A stretch of 64,000 bases of DNA from an uncultured bacterium (GCA_902800055.1 CADCCW010000006.1:32810-96809), one strand, 5' to 3'. Shown: positions 24,790 through 34,124, numbered from the stretch's first letter. Translations and numbers: made by a program. The notes: generated by a model not told the origin, from the letters alone.

Positions 24790-25314
24790 ATGCCGACTAG
24801 AAAGACAGATCCGCGTCCCGGCTGGGACGAATACTTCATGGACATCGCGCACGTCGTGGCGCGGCGGTCGAACTGCAGCCGCCGCAGCGTCGGCGCGGTG
24901 ATCATGAAGGACAACCACATCCTCTCCACCGGCTACAACGGCACGCCGCGCCGGGTGAAGAACTGCTTCGAGGGCGGCTGCCCGCGCTGCGCCGGCAAGG
25001 TGAAGTCGGGCTCGCACCTGGACGAGTGCATCTGCTCCCACGCCGAGCAGAACGCGATCTGCCTGGCGGCGGAGCACGGCAACTCGATCGGCGGCGGCAC
25101 CATCTACGTGACCATCTCGCCGTGCCTCACCTGCGCGAAGATGATCGTCAACGCCGGCCTCGCCGAGGTGGTGTACGGCGGCGACTACGCGTTCCTCGAC
25201 GTGGTCGGCGCGCTCTTCCGCGAGGCCGGAGTCAAGTACCGCAAGTTCGCGCCCGGCGCGAAGGCAACCGCTTCAAAACCCAAAACAATTACCAAAAGGA
25301 GAAAAGCAAAATGA
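24790..25314 (+). CDS. Deoxycytidylate (dCMP) deaminase
   Basis: A 174-residue zinc deaminase: H84-A85-E86 in CSHAEQNAI, with the cysteine pair C112 and C115 in SPCLTCAKM, and the dCMP-type N-terminal half (RRSVGAVIMKDNHILSTGYNGTPRR). It converts dCMP to dUMP, feeding thymidylate synthesis. The ATG at 24790 lies only eight bases after a TGGTATACT box and has no Shine-Dalgarno, so the mRNA is predicted to be leaderless or nearly so. The C-terminus (KPKTITKRRKAK) is a basic extension whose DNA carries the ribosome-binding site AAAAGGAG of tpiA; the two genes overlap by ATGA. Confidence 0.92.
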   Translation: MPTRKTDPRPGWDEYFMDIAHVVARRSNCSRRSVGAVIMKDNHILSTGYNGTPRRVKNCFEGGCPRCAGKVKSGSHLDECICSHAEQNAICLAAEHGNSIGGGTIYVTISPCLTCAKMIVNAGLAEVVYGGDYAFLDVVGALFREAGVKYRKFAPGAKATASKPKTITKRRKAK

Positions 25315-26072
25315 GCAGAAGAAAAATCATCGCCGGAAACTGGAAGATGAACGTGAAGCCGTCCGAGACGGCGGCGCTGGTAAAGGCCGTCGCCGAGGCC
25401 ACCAAGGACTTCACGTCGGTCGAGGTCGTGTGCTGCACGCCCGCGATCGACGTACCCGCCGCGGTCGCCGCGGCCGCCGGCACCCAGGTCGGCGTCGGGA
25501 CCGAGAACTGCCACTGGGAGGACCACGGCGCGTTCACCGGCGAGATCTCGACCGGGATGATCCTCGACGCTGGCGCCAAGTACGTGATCGTCGGCCACTC
25601 CGAGCGCCGCCAGTACTTCGGCGAAACGGACGAGACGGTCAATAAGCGCGCGCGCGCGGCGATCGCCGCCGGGCTCACCGCCATCGTCTGCATCGGCGAG
25701 ACGCTCGAGGAGCGCGAGGCCGGCAAGCTCAACGAGGTCATCGAGCGCCAGATGAAGGTCGGCCTCGCGGGCGTCACCGCCGCCGACTGCGCGAAGCTCG
25801 TGATCGCCTACGAGCCGGTCTGGGCGATCGGCACCGGCAAGACCGCGACGCCCGACCAGGCGCAGGAGGTGCACGCGCTCATCCGCGCCACCCTCGCCGG
25901 ACTCGTCGGCGCCGAGACGGCCGAGACCGTCCGCATCCAGTACGGCGGCTCGATGAAGCCGTCGAACGCGGCGGAGCTGCTCGCCAAGAAGGACATCGAC
26001 GGCGGCCTCATCGGCGGCGCGGCGCTCAAGGCGGCCGACTTCGCCGGCATCGTCGCGGCGGCCAACGCCTAA
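25311..26072 (+). CDS. tpiA: Triosephosphate isomerase
   Basis: A 253-residue TIM-barrel enzyme of normal length with all catalytic residues: N10 and K12 in AGNWKMN, H96 in VGHSERR, E168 in AYEPVWAIGTG, and the phosphate-binding YGGS and GGLIGGA loops. It interconverts dihydroxyacetone phosphate and glyceraldehyde 3-phosphate in glycolysis and gluconeogenesis. AAAAGGAG ends eight bases before the ATG, and the start overlaps the stop of the deaminase gene. The gene is very GC-rich, like its plus-strand neighbours and unlike the first 20 kb. Confidence 0.97.
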   Translation: MSRRKIIAGNWKMNVKPSETAALVKAVAEATKDFTSVEVVCCTPAIDVPAAVAAAAGTQVGVGTENCHWEDHGAFTGEISTGMILDAGAKYVIVGHSERRQYFGETDETVNKRARAAIAAGLTAIVCIGETLEEREAGKLNEVIERQMKVGLAGVTAADCAKLVIAYEPVWAIGTGKTATPDQAQEVHALIRATLAGLVGAETAETVRIQYGGSMKPSNAAELLAKKDIDGGLIGGAALKAADFAGIVAAANA

Positions 26073-26101
26073 GTTCCATCGCGACGGCAGGAGGGAAGAC
26101 A

Positions 26102-26722
26102 ATGACTGGATTCGCTGAATTCGTTCGTCCGCGCGGATGCGCGGCAGTTCTCCTCTGCCTCGCCGTCGCGGGCTGCTTCGACGAGCCGACGCCGGCGTAC
26201 AAGACGGTGCCGGAGGGCGCGCGCGTCTACCTGCACGACAAGGGGCTCAACGACCTCTCGTCCTGCAGGGACGCGCTCCGCCCCGACATCGTCGACTACC
26301 TCAACCTCGACCGCAACCAGCTCACCAACGTCGACGCGGTCGCGTCGCTCCAGGGGCTCAAGTGGCTCCGGCTCAACGAGAACCGGCTTGCCGCGCTCCC
26401 CGACCTCTCGGGGCTGAAGAAGCTGCGCCGCGTCTACCTCAGGAACAACAAGTTCACCCAGGTGCCGGAGACGCTGAAGGACCTCCCGGAGCTCACCGAC
26501 CTCGACATCTCCTGGAACGACGTCGCCGAGGTGCCGGAGTGGCTGGCGAAGCGCGAGGGGCTCGAGAACCTCTCCTTCACCCACACCAAGATCAAGCAGC
26601 TGCCGGCCGACCTCCGCGCGTGGCGCTCGCTCAAGAGCCTCCAGCTCGGCGACCTGGACCTCAATCCGGCCGAGCTGTCGCGCATCCGCGCGGCGCTGCC
26701 GGACGTGGCAATCGTCTTCTGA
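26102..26722 (+). CDS. Leucine-rich-repeat lipoprotein
   Basis: A 206-residue protein with a lipoprotein signal peptide (RPRGCAAVLLCLAVAGC, lipobox AVAGC at about residue 25) followed by four to six leucine-rich repeats (VDYLNLDRNQLTNVDAV, KWLRLNENRLAALPDL, RRVYLRNNKFTQVPETL, LTDLDISWNDVAEVPEWL, NLSFTHTKIKQLPADL). It should be anchored in the outer or inner membrane facing the periplasm or surface and make protein contacts. It follows tpiA by 29 bases with GGAGGG upstream of the start. The specific partner is unknown. Confidence 0.85.
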   Translation: MTGFAEFVRPRGCAAVLLCLAVAGCFDEPTPAYKTVPEGARVYLHDKGLNDLSSCRDALRPDIVDYLNLDRNQLTNVDAVASLQGLKWLRLNENRLAALPDLSGLKKLRRVYLRNNKFTQVPETLKDLPELTDLDISWNDVAEVPEWLAKREGLENLSFTHTKIKQLPADLRAWRSLKSLQLGDLDLNPAELSRIRAALPDVAIVF

Positions 26723-26730
26723 CGCGCGCC

Positions 26731-27045
26731 ATGAGGCGGGAGCGCGTCGAGATTCCATCGGCAGGCGGCGAGGCGCCGCTCGCCGTGGAAGTTGACGTCG
26801 CGGAGACCTTTGCCGAACGCGCCCGCGGGCTCATCGGCCGGCCGGCTCCGGCGCCCGGGCGCGGCCTCCTGATTCCGCGCTGCAACGCCATCCACACCCT
26901 CTTCATGCGCTACCCGATCGACGCCACCTTCCTCGACCGCAAGGGCCGCGTCGTCAAAAGCGTGCGCAACCTCCGCCCCTGGCGGCTGTTCGTCTGGGGC
27001 GGCTGGCGCGCCGCGCAAGTCCTCGAGACCGCGTCCGAGCGGTAG
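26731..27045 (+). CDS. DUF192 protein
   Basis: A 104-residue DUF192 family protein. It has VDVAETFAERARGLIGRP, then IPRCNAIHTLFMRYPIDATFLD, the family hallmark with the histidine-threonine pair, and VRNLRPWRLFVWGG. Many DUF192 proteins carry a signal peptide; this one does not, so it may be cytosolic. It begins nine bases after the LRR lipoprotein stop and ends seven bases from the convergent CcdA-thioredoxin gene. Function of the family is not established. Confidence 0.85.
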   Translation: MRRERVEIPSAGGEAPLAVEVDVAETFAERARGLIGRPAPAPGRGLLIPRCNAIHTLFMRYPIDATFLDRKGRVVKSVRNLRPWRLFVWGGWRAAQVLETASER

Positions 27046-27051
27046 CTGCGG

Positions 27052-28041
27052 CTACAGGCCGAGGGTTGACTCGAGATCGGCGCGGGTGGTGCTGCCAAGC
27101 GCCTCGCGCTCGACCTTGCCGCCGCGGAAGAGCTTGAACGCCGGAACGCCGCGGATGCCGTAGCGGATGGCGAGCTCGCGGTTTTCGTCCACGTTCACCT
27201 TCACCACCTTGGCCTTGCCGGAGCGCGCGATCTCGGCGACCACCGGCGCCATCTGCCGGCAGGGACCGCACCATGGAGCCCAGAAGTCCACCAGCACCGG
27301 TCCCTCCTCCGCCAGCACCTCGCGATTGAACGCCTCCTCGCCGACGACCTCCACCTCCGGCGGCACGGCCTCCGCCAGCGCCTCGGCGGCGGAGCCATCG
27401 GCCGCGGGCTTGGCCTCCTGCGAAGAGCACCCCGGTAGCGCCATGCTCGCACCGAACGCAATCAGCAGCACGCCGCAGACGGCGTTGACTGCCTTCGCCC
27501 GCTCGCGCAGGAACTGAAGCGCGCCCTTGAGCTGGTCGACGAGAAGCGCGGAAAGGATCATCGGCACCCCCAGCCCCGCCGAATACGCCGCGAGCTTAAG
27601 CCCGCCGGTGAGAGCCCCGCCCTCGCTCGCCGCCTCCAAAAGCGCCGCGGCGAGGAACGCGCCCACGCACGGCGAAAGACAGAGCGAGAAGACAACGCCG
27701 AAGAGAAAGGCCGACACCACCCCGCGCACCTCGACCTTGCGCGCGCGCCCCAGCGACGGCAGCCGAAAAAGGCCCAGGAAGCCGAGCCCCAGCGCCGCCA
27801 CGGCGATGCCGCAGACGATCTCCACCGCGCGGCGATGCGCTGAGAGCGCGCTGCCAAGCGAGCCGGCCGCGACGCCCAGGGCGACAAACACCACGGAGAA
27901 GCCGACGGTGAACGCCAGCGCGCGCACGGCGGTGCGCACCTTGCCGGCGTCGCCGGCCGCGAAGTAGACGAGATAGACCGGCAGCAGCGGCAGCACGCAG
28001 GGCGACACGAACGATGCCAGCCCCTCGAGGAAAGTCCGCAT
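27052..28041 (-). CDS. CcdA-thioredoxin fusion (thiol-disulfide exchange)
   Basis: A 329-residue fusion. Residues 1-205 form a CcdA/DsbD-like membrane domain with about six helices and the two conserved cysteine motifs SFVSPCVLPLLP and SLCLSPCVGAF, then a lipobox-like ALPGCSSQ. The remaining residues form a thioredoxin domain with the active site WAPWCGPCRQM and the cis-proline GVPAF. Electrons from cytosolic thioredoxin would pass through the membrane part to the thioredoxin domain, probably periplasmic, to keep proteins or cytochrome precursors reduced. I start at the ATG at 28041, which overlaps the HIT gene stop (ATGA). Confidence 0.87.
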   Translation of the reverse strand: MRTFLEGLASFVSPCVLPLLPVYLVYFAAGDAGKVRTAVRALAFTVGFSVVFVALGVAAGSLGSALSAHRRAVEIVCGIAVAALGLGFLGLFRLPSLGRARKVEVRGVVSAFLFGVVFSLCLSPCVGAFLAAALLEAASEGGALTGGLKLAAYSAGLGVPMILSALLVDQLKGALQFLRERAKAVNAVCGVLLIAFGASMALPGCSSQEAKPAADGSAAEALAEAVPPEVEVVGEEAFNREVLAEEGPVLVDFWAPWCGPCRQMAPVVAEIARSGKAKVVKVNVDENRELAIRYGIRGVPAFKLFRGGKVEREALGSTTRADLESTLGL

Positions 28042-28448
28042 CAGCGGCAGACGCCGATTCGCGCGGCGAGCGCCTTGAGATGCTCCATGTCGCCGGGCCG
28101 GTTCGCGAACTCGATCGGGTCGCCATTGCGCCGCGGCACGATGTGGAAGTGGATGTGGCCGACCGTCTGCCCGGCAGCCGCGCCGTTGTTCTGCAGGATG
28201 TGGAACCCGTCGCAGCCGAGCGCCGTCTTGAGGTGCGCGGCGACCTTCTTCACCCGCGCGAGCAGCGCGGCGAGCGTCTCCTCGGGCGTGTCCAGGAGCC
28301 CGGTCGTGTGCGCCTTGGGGATGACGAGGGTATGGCCCTCGGAGAACGGGTTGATGTCCAGGTAGGCGAGCGCCAGCTCGTCCTCGTAGACCTTGAAGCA
28401 CGGGATCTCGCCCGCGGCAATCGCGCAGAACACGCAGTCGTTCTTCAT
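28041..28448 (-). CDS. HIT family nucleotide hydrolase
   Basis: A 135-residue HIT protein: CVFCAIAAGEIPCFKVYEDE at the start, the helix-strand FSEGHTLVIPKAH, and the histidine triad HIHFHIVPRR. The first cysteines (CVFC) and H in EGH are typical of bacterial Hint-like enzymes that hydrolyse AMP-lysine or related adenosine adducts. It ends at the start of the CcdA-thioredoxin gene with an ATGA overlap, so both are co-translated; 13 bases separate it from the AICAR formyltransferase gene upstream. Confidence 0.93.
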   Translation of the reverse strand: MKNDCVFCAIAAGEIPCFKVYEDELALAYLDINPFSEGHTLVIPKAHTTGLLDTPEETLAALLARVKKVAAHLKTALGCDGFHILQNNGAAAGQTVGHIHFHIVPRRNGDPIEFANRPGDMEHLKALAARIGVCR

Positions 28449-28461
28449 CTCGCCCTCCGTA

Positions 28462-29708
<1,247 letters not shown>

Positions 29709-29717
29709 ATGGTGTGT

Positions 29718-29726
29718 ATTATACCA
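29718..29726 (-). promoter_or_regulatory. Extended -10 promoter of purH
   Basis: Minus strand TGGTATAAT with TATAAT at 29718-29723, nine bases before the purH ATG at 29708. No Shine-Dalgarno fits in between. Confidence 0.65.
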
Positions 29727-29757
29727 TATCTTGACCGCCTGCCCCCAGCTTGACAAG

Positions 29758-32043
29758 TCAATTTTGATGCTCCGCATAAACCGCCTTAAGGCGCCGGATT
29801 GCGGCTGTGTCCATGCGGATCCTGGGCGGCATGATCGATATCTCGTATATCAGCGAATCGTGGTCGGACTCGCCCACCTTCTCGAATCCGAAAAGCCGGC
29901 AAAACTTCCTGCCGTCGCCGGACACCACGTCGGCGACCATGCGGTCCGTGAAGATGCCGCGCTCGGCCAGCGCGATGAAGTCCTCGACCATGGCGTCAAC
30001 CAATGCCGTTACCATCCTGGCGCTTCTGTGGGCGGGGGCGACAATGACGGAAGCGAAGAAAAGATGGTATATCCCCGGCGAATCGTATTTGAGAATCACC
30101 TTTTCGGGATCAAGCGCGGTGTCAAGCAACACGCCTTGCCGGATCAAGTCGTAGGTCTCGTCCGCAACGGGAAGGATCATCATATACGCGACAATGGCGC
30201 CCGTCTCCCGGTCGCGGACGACGACGCCGCCCTCGCGGTTGGACTTGAAGAGCGCGCATTCCTGCTCCAGCGTGGTGTGATAGCGAGCGTCGAAGCTGCG
30301 GTCCTCGAGGTCGACGATCTCCTTTATCTCGTCCGGGGAAAGGTCGTATCCCCGCAGAACCTCGTACCTCCTCCCGAAGCTGTCCCCGGGCAAGGCCAAG
30401 ACGAAGATGTTGCGGTTGAATCCTGAGGCCGGAAGGTGCCGGACGGGGTGCTCCAGCCCCTCTATGGCGAAATGCACCCCGTCGTCCCTGACGATCACCC
30501 TCACGCCATCCCGCTCCGGCTTGACCGTGATCTCGGCATGCACGCGCCGGTCGTTCCCGTTTTTCCCGCGAATCTGATCCAAGGAAAGCGTCAGCGCGTG
30601 GAGAATCTGCTGGACGGTTTCGCCGGGCGCCTCCCGGGGAAGGGACTTTTCAATCGAGGCGAGCAATTTGCGGTACGACGCCGGGTCCGAGGCGTCGACA
30701 GACCAGACGTGGGTCTTGCGCCTGGACTTGGCCGACTTCAGCGAGCGCAGCAGGGGGCGGATCTGGAGCACCGCGACTGCGATCGCCGGCCCAGCCGCGA
30801 TGGAGACCCAGACCCCGTTCATCCCCGATATCCTCCCGCCAAACGCAAAGAGCAGCGCGACGGGAACAATGAAGAACGCCAGCGACGTCAGCTTGACCGA
30901 GCGGCCGGGCCGTCCGATGTACTGGTAATGGGAATTGAGCATGTACGCAAGCGCATACCCGGTAAGACCCACGCACGTCCATCTTGCCGCGTGGCTTGCC
31001 TCGCTGACATGCTCCGGATTGTCGATGCCCACCGCAGAGGCGATCAAATCTGGCGCGATGAACACGACGACGGTGAGGAAAAGCCCTTCCAGGACCGATA
31101 TGCATGCGGCGAACCGCACCAGGCCGTTGATCCCCGCGGTATTGCCCTCTCCGTGGTAAACCGTCTCTATCGGCTGCAAGGCTATGCCGACGCCGTTGAA
31201 AAACAGCGAGAGCCTAACCACGAAGAACGCCACCGTCGCGACCGGCAGCGTGTCGGGTCCCCACAGAAGGATGATGTACTTGGTGGCGACAAACAGCAGG
31301 AGCGCCTGGAAAAGGCCGGACGACGCATCCCCAAAGCTCAGCTGCAGCGAGCGCACGAAGTCATTCGGCAGGAATTTCGGCGCAAAGCGCACCCCGCATC
31401 TTCCGCGGCGGAGAAAACGCGGCAGGAGCATTGCGACGCCGGACAGATAGGCCGCCACCGTGCCGAGCGCGATTCCGCCCATGCCGAGTCTCGGCAGCCC
31501 CCACTTGCCGGCGCAGAGACCGTACGAAAGCACTATGTTCACGACAACCTGCGCACAATAGGACACCGTACAGCTGACGGCGCCTCCGTCCGTGTAGACA
31601 AGATACAGCAGCAGGAGGTCGATTGCCTCCAGAAAGACGACAAGAGGATACCAGTTCAGGTAGCCGAGCGCATGGCCCGTAGTTTCGGCGTCAGACGCCA
31701 TGAAGCCGACATAGAGCCCCTTGACGGCGAACACCGTGACTCCAAGGGCAAGACCGAGCAGAACCGATGCGACGAGTCCCTGCCCCGCAAGGTTCGCCGC
31801 GCGTTCCCGCTGCATCCGCGCCATCGCGTCCGAATAGACGATCGACGTGCCGACCGCCAGCAGCCAGGTGAAGAAGCTCACGACCATGAATATCGGCATG
31901 AGCATGTTCGCCGCGCCGAGGGCCTTCTCGCCGAGCATCTGTCCGGCGATCACGCCGTCGGACAGCACAAGGATGTACTCCGCGACGATCACCACCGTCG
32001 CGGCGCCGAGAAATCCGATGAACTTGCGGTTGGCGAATGTCAT
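29758..32043 (-). CDS. MATE-like transporter fused to a degenerate HATPase-like region and a GNAT domain
   Basis: A 761-residue protein. Residues about 1-445 form a MATE-family transporter with 12 predicted helices (start FIGFLGAATVVIVAEYILV, TYPICAL loops such as DGVIAGQMLGEKALGAANM). Residues about 455-560 contain the remains of an anti-sigma-like ATP-binding fold: LHALTLSLDQIRG and VRVIVRDDGVHF, but with no clear N-box asparagine. Residues about 590-735 form a GNAT acetyltransferase (FFASVIVAPAHRSARMVTALV). The order MATE-ATPase-GNAT is unusual. The ATG at 32043 lacks a Shine-Dalgarno and follows, six bases after its stop and in the same frame, a 19-codon leaderless ORF. Possible roles are export plus signalling or acetylation of the cargo; both are conjecture. 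Confidence 0.75.
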   Translation of the reverse strand: MTFANRKFIGFLGAATVVIVAEYILVLSDGVIAGQMLGEKALGAANMLMPIFMVVSFFTWLLAVGTSIVYSDAMARMQRERAANLAGQGLVASVLLGLALGVTVFAVKGLYVGFMASDAETTGHALGYLNWYPLVVFLEAIDLLLLYLVYTDGGAVSCTVSYCAQVVVNIVLSYGLCAGKWGLPRLGMGGIALGTVAAYLSGVAMLLPRFLRRGRCGVRFAPKFLPNDFVRSLQLSFGDASSGLFQALLLFVATKYIILLWGPDTLPVATVAFFVVRLSLFFNGVGIALQPIETVYHGEGNTAGINGLVRFAACISVLEGLFLTVVVFIAPDLIASAVGIDNPEHVSEASHAARWTCVGLTGYALAYMLNSHYQYIGRPGRSVKLTSLAFFIVPVALLFAFGGRISGMNGVWVSIAAGPAIAVAVLQIRPLLRSLKSAKSRRKTHVWSVDASDPASYRKLLASIEKSLPREAPGETVQQILHALTLSLDQIRGKNGNDRRVHAEITVKPERDGVRVIVRDDGVHFAIEGLEHPVRHLPASGFNRNIFVLALPGDSFGRRYEVLRGYDLSPDEIKEIVDLEDRSFDARYHTTLEQECALFKSNREGGVVVRDRETGAIVAYMMILPVADETYDLIRQGVLLDTALDPEKVILKYDSPGIYHLFFASVIVAPAHRSARMVTALVDAMVEDFIALAERGIFTDRMVADVVSGDGRKFCRLFGFEKVGESDHDSLIYEISIMPPRIRMDTAAIRRLKAVYAEHQN

Positions 32044-32049
32044 GACTTG

Positions 32050-32109
32050 CTAAGGCAGCGTTTGCGCGCTCCGCTGCTCGTGTCCATAGTCGTCTTCAAT
32101 GTTGATCAT
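32050..32109 (-). CDS. Candidate 19-residue leader peptide before the MATE-GNAT gene
   Basis: ATG at 32109 lies eight bases after TGGTATAAT (TATAAT 32118-32123), and encodes MINIEDDYGHEQRSAQTLP then TAG at 32050-32052. The MATE-GNAT ATG comes six bases later in the same frame and has no Shine-Dalgarno. Either the leader is translated from a leaderless transcript and ribosomes reinitiate on the main gene, or the real start uses some other signal. Unverified. Confidence 0.4.
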   Translation of the reverse strand: MINIEDDYGHEQRSAQTLP

Positions 32110-32117
32110 TTTGGTAT

Positions 32118-32126
32118 ATTATACCA
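32118..32126 (-). promoter_or_regulatory. Extended -10 promoter of the MATE-GNAT gene
   Basis: TGGTATAAT on the minus strand, overlapping a near-palindrome GGTATATTATACC. It is 75 bases upstream of the MATE-GNAT ATG and 8 bases upstream of the leader ATG. Confidence 0.6.
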
Positions 32127-32249
32127 TATTCCACCGCGGAAAGTGCCGCGGTGTTGATGAAGGCAGCAGAAGAGGCGGGCGAAAAAAACAGCATCCGCAC
32201 AGGTACCCCTGCGCGGATGCAATCGAACTGGCATCAAATGCCGAATACG

Positions 32250-32657
32250 CTACGGCAGTATCAGGCACTGCGTGCGCACTTCGTGCCGATTCACGATGAA
32301 CAGGCTCCAGAAGTAGTCGTTGTCGACCGTCGTATGCAGCTTCGTGATGCGATGCGAGCCGCCGACGCGGTCGAGCGCATGCCGAAGCGAGACCATGTTG
32401 TTGTCGATCGTCGCCTCGTCCGCGAAAAGGCGCACGTTGTAGTCGTCCATGATGTCATCGTCGCCCTCGGTCCAAGGCAGCCCGGTGCAGAGCGGAATGA
32501 AACCCAAAAGCTGATAGGAGAAGTTCTGGGTGACGAACGACGCCACCGGCTTCTCGCCGTCGTTGGTCAGGGTGTCGGAATCCCACCGCGCGATTTCGCT
32601 GTAGGAGCTGCACCCCGCCAGCGCAAGAGCCGCCGCCGCATAAAGAAACTTCCTCAT
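32250..32657 (-). CDS. Small lipoprotein
   Basis: A 135-residue lipoprotein with a clean signal peptide and lipobox (AAAALALAGCSS, Cys16). The mature part (FVTQNFSYQLLGFIPLCTGL, ITKLHTTVDNDYFWSLFIV) does not match a family I can name, but it resembles the lipoprotein encoded upstream in overall layout (an apolar LLGFIPL or HFLWSIPL patch, then a Ser-rich turn), suggesting the two are distantly related. The start overlaps the upstream stop (ATGA), so they are made together. It probably sits at the inner face of the outer membrane. Confidence 0.75.
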   Translation of the reverse strand: MRKFLYAAAALALAGCSSYSEIARWDSDTLTNDGEKPVASFVTQNFSYQLLGFIPLCTGLPWTEGDDDIMDDYNVRLFADEATIDNNMVSLRHALDRVGGSHRITKLHTTVDNDYFWSLFIVNRHEVRTQCLILP

Positions 32658-33193
32658 TTCGCACCCCCTTCCTTCGTCTTGGATCCCTCCTGCGCCTCGG
32701 CCTGCGGCTTCTTCGGCACCAGTACGCCGGACAAGCCGATCTGCGAAGAGCCGAAGAACAACCCGATGATCCCGCCGTAGCTTACGCCGGCATACGAGGT
32801 GTCGGAATCGTCGAAGACCATGTCGATCACGTCGCAGTTCCTGGACTCGGCAATCTTAAGCATCGCGTTCTGTATCTCGGCCGCGCCGACCTGGTCGCGG
32901 AAGAGGCAGGTACCACCGTTGATTGACTGCTTCGAAGCGTTCCAGCGCAGGTCGCCGGACACAAGCGGTATCGACCACAGGAAGTGGTAGCCGGTCGTCG
33001 TGATATACACGATCTCCGTAGGAGCGGAGTTCGCTCCTTGGTACTCCATGCTCGCGAACGAGCCGGGCGAGGTGGTATACACTGAGGCACAGCCTGCCGC
33101 ACCGGCAAGCAACGCCGCCATGGCGCCGACCGCGGTGAGCGACATAAGCCGCGCCCACTTCGTATCGGCCGAATTGAAGTATTTGGTTTTCAT
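32654..33193 (-). CDS. Lipoprotein with leaderless start
   Basis: A 179-residue lipoprotein: signal peptide with lipobox LLAGAAGC (Cys about residue 35) and a mature part with TTTGYHFLWSIPLVSGD, FRDQVGAAEIQNAMLKIAES and DVIDMVFDDSDTSYAG. Its end (KKPQAEAQEGSKTKEGG) is hydrophilic and possibly extended. The real start is the ATG at 33193, not the longer frame to 33223, because TGGTATAAT (33201-33209) sits seven bases before it: the predicted transcript begins at or next to the ATG. No Shine-Dalgarno is present. Similar proteins occur in pairs in PVC genomes as I recall, but the function is unknown. Confidence 0.78.
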   Translation of the reverse strand: MKTKYFNSADTKWARLMSLTAVGAMAALLAGAAGCASVYTTSPGSFASMEYQGANSAPTEIVYITTTGYHFLWSIPLVSGDLRWNASKQSINGGTCLFRDQVGAAEIQNAMLKIAESRNCDVIDMVFDDSDTSYAGVSYGGIIGLFFGSSQIGLSGVLVPKKPQAEAQEGSKTKEGGAK

Positions 33194-33200
33194 GAGGTGA

Positions 33201-33209
33201 ATTATACCA
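33201..33209 (-). promoter_or_regulatory. Extended -10 promoter giving a leaderless mRNA
   Basis: Minus strand TGGTATAAT with seven bases (TCACCTC) to the ATG at 33193, so transcription is expected to start within a base or two of the start codon. This is the clearest leaderless case of the five. Confidence 0.7.
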
Positions 33210-33241
33210 TACTTCACCGGCAAATTTCCAGTGGCATAATT

Positions 33242-33517
33242 TTACTCGGGAAATGCCGGCATCGGCGGAGCTGGCAGGCTAAACGCGGCGTTGACCAGCT
33301 TGCCGAGGTCGTCGTCGCGGGAGAGCGCATCGGCGGAGATCTCCGCAGTCGGCTCGGCGGAGGAGAGGGCGTCCACGCCCTTCCCCACGGTTAGGTTGGC
33401 CGCGGTGCGAGATGACTTGGGCGACTCTTCTGCCGCACCGCCGACACCGCCGATGCCCTGCATATCGGGCCTCACGCCGATGTTGCCGTTAAAGTTGCTG
33501 TTAAGATTGATGTCCAT
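33242..33517 (-). CDS. Small acidic protein at the end of the T3SS operon (secreted substrate candidate)
   Basis: With the ATG at 33517 (AAAGGGG upstream at a good distance), this is a 91-residue protein: MDINLNSNFNGNIGVRPDMQ, a Gly/Ser-rich middle and a C-terminal helix RDDDLGKLVNAAFSLPAPP. There is no signal peptide or membrane segment. Ser/Asn/Gly-rich N-termini without signal peptides are usual for type III substrates, and it is encoded 58 bases downstream of the T3SS sigma gene on the same strand. No family recognised; role as substrate, or even as rod or translocon component, is inference. Confidence 0.55.
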   Translation of the reverse strand: MDINLNSNFNGNIGVRPDMQGIGGVGGAAEESPKSSRTAANLTVGKGVDALSSAEPTAEISADALSRDDDLGKLVNAAFSLPAPPMPAFPE

Positions 33518-33575
33518 TTTGTTTCCCCTTTGTGTGGTACTTTGTGGTTCCGCCTTGTCTACACACAATGTACCG

Positions 33576-34124
33576 TTAGGTTACACGTAAATCTGCAAGA
33601 ATTTCACGCAGCTTGGACTTTGCCCGGAAAATGCGCACTTTTACGAGATTTTCGCTCACTCCGGTCTGATTTGCGATGTCGCGGATCGACATTTCGCCGA
33701 TTTGGAAGAGCGTATATGCCTCGCGCAGGATGGGTGGAAGCTTCGCAAACGCCTCGGTCAGGCGTTGGCGGAGGTATTCGGAGTCGGAACCCGACTGCTG
33801 GTTGTCGGTCGTCGAGAGCCGCGTGGCCAGGCTCTCCCCGTCTGCGCTGGCACCGCCCTGCTCGCCCTCGTCCGCGTCGCGGATCTCGCCGACGAACGTA
33901 AGCCGGGCATTGTCGCGGGCGAGGTTCTTGCGCAGGTTGCGCGCGATGGTGAATGCAAGCCCGGAGACGTCGCTATCGCTGTTCCGGAGGTCGTCCCGCA
34001 TCTTCCACAGCTTGAGGAAGGTGCTCTGCACGAGGTCGCACGCCTCGTGGTAGGAGCTGCCGCTGGCGACGAGCCAGTTCGTCAGCCTGGGGGCGATTGT
34101 CTTGTATAGTTCTTCGATGTTCAT
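33576..34124 (-). CDS. ECF-type RNA polymerase sigma factor
   Basis: A 182-residue sigma factor: region 2 NIEELYKTIAPRLTNWLVAS with HEACDLVQSTFLKLWKMRDD, and region 4 LPPILREAYTLFQIGEMSIRD split into IANQTGVSENLVKVRIFRAKS. I start at the ATG at 34124, which overlaps the sctU stop (ATGA), rather than the long frame to 34193. Region 2 ends in an acidic Gly/Ser-rich linker, the usual place for it. Coupled to the last T3SS gene, it is likely to control T3SS genes or their effectors; no anti-sigma factor is visible next to it. Confidence 0.88.
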   Translation of the reverse strand: MNIEELYKTIAPRLTNWLVASGSSYHEACDLVQSTFLKLWKMRDDLRNSDSDVSGLAFTIARNLRKNLARDNARLTFVGEIRDADEGEQGGASADGESLATRLSTTDNQQSGSDSEYLRQRLTEAFAKLPPILREAYTLFQIGEMSIRDIANQTGVSENLVKVRIFRAKSKLREILADLRVT

